DNA of 64,000 bases from Roseburia_C sp051879315 (GTDB lineage: Bacteria; Bacillota; Clostridia; Lachnospirales; Lachnospiraceae), in assembly GCA_051879315.1 (NCBI GenBank), contig JBJELW010000060.1, positions 8,407-72,406 on the forward strand. The letters run 5' to 3'. Shown here piece by piece: positions 61,447 to 64,000 of the stretch (positions within the stretch are counted from its first letter, which is position 1; every line of letters starts with the position of its first letter). The notes beneath the pieces are model-generated. The model made no database searches. It saw nothing but the letters and a program-made list of their open reading frames with translations, and was not told where the DNA came from. The position numbers were made by a program, and so were the translations under genes.

Positions 61447-62223
61447 TTATTTTTGTCCAACCTCCAGTAAGAACTGACACAAGGAAATCTTAGCCGGATC
61501 ACTGTTACGAAACTGCACAGTTCCCGGCGTTCCCTCCGGGGCCAGCGCATCCATCGCCAGCAGACGGCGCCTGGTTTCCCGGGCCACGCCCGCTCCTCCG
61601 TCAAAAAACATCACATCTCTCCCCAGGACCTGCCTGATAGCTTCTTTCACAAACGGGAAATGGGTGCAGCCTAACACGACCGCGTCCACCGGCCTGCTCC
61701 GATACTCCGCCAACACAGATTCTAAATAGGTATAAAGTTCCTGGGAAGAAAACTCTCCCCGCTCCACAAACCGGACCAAATCCGGGCATGGCTGTGTCCA
61801 GATCCTGGCCTGCCCCTCATACTGCTTCATCAGCGTCTGAAATTTCTTTTCGCGGATGGTCATGGGCGTGGCCAACACCAGCACCCCCGGATTCTCCTTA
61901 AATAAAACCGCCGGCTTAAGAGCCGGCTCAATACCAATAATCGGAATCTCAGGATACCTTCCGCGCAGGATAGACACATCTGCACTGGTGGCTGTGTTAC
62001 AGGCGATGACCACCGCCTTCACCTCCTGCTGCATCAGTTCCTCCACATGCTGTTCCGTCAGCCGGCGAACTTCCTCCAGTGTCTTGCTCCCGTAAGGTGC
62101 CCGCAGGGAATCTCCGTAGAATATGTAATTTTCACAGGGCATCAGCCGGACCAGTTCCCGCAGGACACTGATTCCCCCGACACCGGAATCAAACACGCCG
62201 ATAGGCCGTATTAAATTCTCCAT
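61447..62223 (-). CDS. murI: Glutamate racemase
   Basis: 258 residues; interconverts L- and D-glutamate for peptidoglycan. GVFDSGVGGISVLREL opens the protein, the catalytic cysteines are Cys75 in ACNTATS and Cys186 in LGCTHFP, and YGDSLRAPYG is also conserved. Normal length. It starts seven bases after the stop of the Cys-rich duplicated mini-gene, indicating co-transcription, and ends before a bidirectional terminator. Confidence 0.96.
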   Translation of the reverse strand: MENLIRPIGVFDSGVGGISVLRELVRLMPCENYIFYGDSLRAPYGSKTLEEVRRLTEQHVEELMQQEVKAVVIACNTATSADVSILRGRYPEIPIIGIEPALKPAVLFKENPGVLVLATPMTIREKKFQTLMKQYEGQARIWTQPCPDLVRFVERGEFSSQELYTYLESVLAEYRSRPVDAVVLGCTHFPFVKEAIRQVLGRDVMFFDGGAGVARETRRRLLAMDALAPEGTPGTVQFRNSDPAKISLCQFLLEVGQK

Positions 62224-62230
62224 CTCCCGC

Positions 62231-62461
62231 CTACGTTTCCTCCTTCATACATGAGGTCACCCGTTTCAAATTGCAATCCTGAATTGTCACCGAATCACAA
62301 TCCACCAACCCATGGAGAAAACAGAACCCCTTTTCCTTTACTCCCTCTTCATGTACAGCATCCTGTAGCATACAATGGGTTACCCGCTTTGTGTTACAGT
62401 CCTGAATTCTCCCGGGGCTGCAATCCACCAGACCCTCGAGAAAACAAAATCCATTGCTCAT
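62231..62461 (-). CDS. Cys-rich mini-protein made of two tandem repeats
   Basis: 76 residues with a strong GGGAGG site six bases before the ATG. It consists of two copies of a unit: GFCFLEGLVDC ... IQDCNTKRVTHCM and GFCFLHGLVDC ... IQDCNLKRVTSCM, with Cys at matching positions (C-x7-C-x7-C-x8-C). No signal peptide or membrane segment. Each unit could bind a metal or cluster, or be a short solenoid turn. It precedes murI by seven bases. I do not recognise the family; the internal duplication and the ribosome site argue that it is real. Confidence 0.6.
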   Translation of the reverse strand: MSNGFCFLEGLVDCSPGRIQDCNTKRVTHCMLQDAVHEEGVKEKGFCFLHGLVDCDSVTIQDCNLKRVTSCMKEET

Positions 62462-62591
62462 CTCTTACCTCCCAAACAACATTCCTCTCCCCCAAGGTCT
62501 CTGCTTGCATCTGCCACGGCAGCTGAATCACTACCTTCGTTATCAAATATTCTAACATTTGCGCTTGGGAATGGCAACCACTTTTCACTCC

Positions 62592-62621
62592 TTGCCTCCT
62601 TCATTTTCATTGTGCTATAAT
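62592..62621 (+). promoter_or_regulatory. Predicted promoter of the 98-aa gene
   Basis: TTGCCT (62592-62597), 18-base spacer, TATAAT (62616-62621) with an upstream TG (extended -10), 33 bases before the ATG. Confidence 0.6.
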
Positions 62622-62654
62622 GCCAATAGCAACGCAAAGAAAGGAACTTTCCAA

Positions 62655-62951
62655 ATGATCCAGCGTAAGAATCTTTTTTCCATTCCATTTTACAAAAAAA
62701 GCGCTTTCACCGGCAGCGAACAAGGCATGCGTTTTCGCATCGAGTGCATCAAACCCGACAACGAGGAAGGTGAACCTCTGTTAAAAGCCACCTGTTGGCC
62801 CGGCCCTTTGGCCTATACCGCCACTCCTGATGAGCAAAAAAAATCCGACACCTTTCCTTTCACGGAAGAAGGTATCGGAAGTGCCTGTGACTGGCTGAAC
62901 AAAATGTATCAGGAGAACGCAGACCTTTTCCGCAAGGTTCGCGTCCGCTAA
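62655..62951 (+). CDS. Conserved hypothetical protein
   Basis: 98 residues from the ATG after AAAGGAA; the frame is open further upstream through the promoter, which is rejected. FSIPFYKKSAFTGSEQGMRF and FTEEGIGSACDWLNKMYQEN look like a small alpha/beta protein that I recall as a conserved hypothetical in Lachnospiraceae. Function unknown. It is converged on by the DUF6472-like gene, whose stop is one base away, with no clear terminator between them. Confidence 0.7.
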   Translation: MIQRKNLFSIPFYKKSAFTGSEQGMRFRIECIKPDNEEGEPLLKATCWPGPLAYTATPDEQKKSDTFPFTEEGIGSACDWLNKMYQENADLFRKVRVR

Positions 62952-62952
62952 G

Positions 62953-63135
62953 CTACATCTGATGTCGGACCACTTTATATTCATCATAAAGCTGGTAATA
63001 GGGACACCCCTTGGTATTCCCCGTCAGGAAACGCACCATATCATCTTCGTCCAGATTCAGATCACATACATAGTATTCGTATTCTTCATCATAAACATAA
63101 TTCACACAGGTCTCGCAGGATGTCTGCTCACTCAC
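62953..63135 (-). CDS. DUF6472-like small Cys protein
   Basis: 60 residues, acidic. SCETCVNYVYDEEYEYYVCD, then DEDDMVRFL and GCPYYQLYDEYKVVR: four cysteines in a C-x2-C ... C ... C arrangement suggest a zinc knuckle. It matches a small Lachnospiraceae family I know as DUF6472. Its ATG overlaps the stop of the DUF6106-like gene by four bases, so the pair is co-translated. Function unknown. Confidence 0.75.
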   Translation of the reverse strand: MSEQTSCETCVNYVYDEEYEYYVCDLNLDEDDMVRFLTGNTKGCPYYQLYDEYKVVRHQM

Positions 63136-63716
63136 GGCTGCTCACCTCGTTCTTGGCATGAGGTGTCACCGCAGGTGACGGAGTCCTGATGCCGATTCTT
63201 TTTCACACTCGACTCATGTTTAATGCGGCTTGCATAGCGGTGAGCCATCATATCCAGCATATTCTCGTCCGGCTCAAACAGGATATCCACCACGCTTTCC
63301 CCCTGGGTGTATACCGCTTCGTACACCTTACGGTCCGGCTCACCGGAAGTGTAATCGCGCTTGATAATGTTCATATTTTCATGAAAATTGCGCAACTCCG
63401 GTGCCCCCACCGGTGCAATAAGCTGCAGTGTTTCCATCTCAATCACCGCCAGGCTTTTGCGACGTTTTTTATTTTTAATCTTGGCAAAGGACAATCTTCC
63501 TTCAATATAGCTGTATTCATACTCCACGCGGGAGGTAGCCCGTACAGCATAGAACAGAATTGCCGCAATCAGAAACAGTAAGACGAACAGCAGCTGGAAA
63601 CAAAGCAAAAAACCGATTGCACATGCAAAGCAGAGAAGCAACAGTGCATAGGCCAGCACCAGCTGCACAGCAGATGCCCTTTTTTTCACCAGAATCGTAT
63701 TCTCAAAAATACCCAT
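63132..63716 (-). CDS. DUF6106-like membrane protein
   Basis: 194 residues. KKRASAVQLVLAYALLLLCF and LLFVLLFLIAAILFYAVRA form two membrane helices near the N-terminus; the rest is a cytoplasmic PH-like beta domain (VEYEYSYIEGRLSFAKIKNK, SVVDILFEPDENM). It resembles a Lachnospiraceae family (DUF6106). The last ~20 residues (RHQDSVTCGDTSCQERGEQP) are encoded by a dispersed palindromic repeat and are probably not part of the ancestral protein. Confidence 0.75.
   Translation of the reverse strand: MGIFENTILVKKRASAVQLVLAYALLLLCFACAIGFLLCFQLLFVLLFLIAAILFYAVRATSRVEYEYSYIEGRLSFAKIKNKKRRKSLAVIEMETLQLIAPVGAPELRNFHENMNIIKRDYTSGEPDRKVYEAVYTQGESVVDILFEPDENMLDMMAHRYASRIKHESSVKKNRHQDSVTCGDTSCQERGEQP
63153..63193. 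repeat. GTCACC-GCA-GGTGAC dispersed palindrome, copy D (inside a gene)
   Basis: TTGGCATGAGGTGTCACCGC then AGGTGACGGAGTCCTGATGCC; arms GGCAT/ATGCC and GTCACC/GGTGAC pair. It lies within the last codons of the DUF6106-like gene on the minus strand. Confidence 0.75.
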
Positions 63717-63944
63717 ATAAAGTCCTCACTTGTCTTGTAGTTTAACGCAAGGAAGATTATATCTCTTTTCTCCTGAATATTCCAGCATTTTATAAAACTT
63801 TTAGAAACTACACTTTTTTCCGGGGGCATGATGTGCTAGAGTAAATTTTTACTCGGAAAAATAAAAAAATTAAGATAGAGGGCACCACTTTGTGATAAAG
63901 TATTTAGCAACCAAACTAATACAAACAAAGGAAGGTGTCCTCTA
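63717..63944. other. Intergenic region, probable insertion-sequence end
   Basis: About 228 bases without a gene. GAGTAAATTTTTACTC near 63839 is a palindrome. GATAGAGGGCACC (about 63874) and GGTGTCCTCTATT (about 63934) are imperfect inverted repeats close to the start of the right-edge frame, consistent with the terminal region of a mobile element. Confidence 0.35.
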
Positions 63945-64000
63945 TTGATTAACAGTATAAAATATTTTGAAGAAAAAAGCATTAAGATTTTTGAAAATCT
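63945..64000 (+). mobile_element. Start of a probable transposase (truncated by window end)
   Basis: A TTG start after GGAAGG opens a frame reading (M)INSIKYFEEKSIKIFEN that runs off the window. The Lys/Glu/Ile-rich opening and nearby inverted repeats resemble ISLre2-type (UPF0236) transposases from memory, but 18 codons are too few for a firm call. Confidence 0.35.

Noticed and set aside
1..64000. tRNA, rRNA or known riboswitch genes
   Set aside because: No cloverleaf ends, rRNA motifs or recognisable riboswitch cores were seen on either strand.

Overview
The window looks like a low- to mid-GC Gram-positive Clostridia chromosome, most likely a Lachnospiraceae gut anaerobe. The basis is the housekeeping set (M18 aminopeptidase, hprK, uvrC, ftsH, pyrG, murI), strong AGGAGG ribosome sites, and small conserved proteins (DUF6472- and DUF6106-like) that I associate with this family. 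No rRNA, tRNA or CRISPR array was seen, and no stretch longer than 300 bases lacks a gene.

Layout. (1) 1-5525, minus strand: ftsH, uvrC, hprK and the start of an M18 aminopeptidase. (2) 5757-7364, plus strand: pyrG, divergent from ftsH, ending at a bidirectional terminator. (3) 7445-52102, all minus strand: a ~45 kb contractile injection system (eCIS/phage-tail-like) locus. In transcription order: a 275-aa charged protein, AAA+ ATPase 1, a TetR regulator with its own promoter, a 707-aa candidate effector, a 172-aa chaperone-like protein, AAA+ ATPase 2, two giant surface proteins (2440 and 1467 aa), a 599-aa YFYGKLL-signature protein, three membrane proteins (297 aa, an 892-aa HAMP/pseudo-cyclase sensor, a 546-aa MORN protein), a DUF4255 cap, a 239-aa protein, a DUF4280 PAAR-like tip, sheath, tube 1, a tail-assembly chaperone with an apparent -1 frameshift extension, tube 2, a 918-aa repeat-rich candidate ruler, a LysM tube initiator, hub, spike, gp25, two J-like baseplate proteins and a tail protein I. 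(4) 52327-59740, minus strand: zinc-ribbon/HTH protein, WYL regulator, ferredoxin, alpha-amylase-family enzyme, BvgS-like hybrid kinase, cytidylate-kinase-like protein. (5) 59797-63716: ArsB/NhaD-type permease, murI, a duplicated Cys-rich mini-protein, and small conserved proteins. (6) The right edge enters a probable insertion sequence.

How the genes work together (inference). Sheath, two tube paralogues, ruler, cap, hub, spike, tip and wedge genes form a complete contractile particle; no phage capsid, terminase, portal, integrase or lysis gene is present. What sets the locus apart is the cargo and envelope module: two paralogous ATPases, a candidate payload with a chaperone-like neighbour, two membrane-anchored giant adhesin-like proteins, and a membrane sensor with a catalytically degenerate cyclase domain beside a MORN protein. 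This suggests an envelope-anchored or envelope-sensing injection machine rather than a freely released particle.

The most checkable new observations are a canonical A AAT TTT slippery site joining the chaperone gene to a DUF6760-like frame with no start codon, and two 132/133-bp structured repeats with covarying stems that supply the stop codons of the sheath and LysM genes and flank the tube-to-ruler block.
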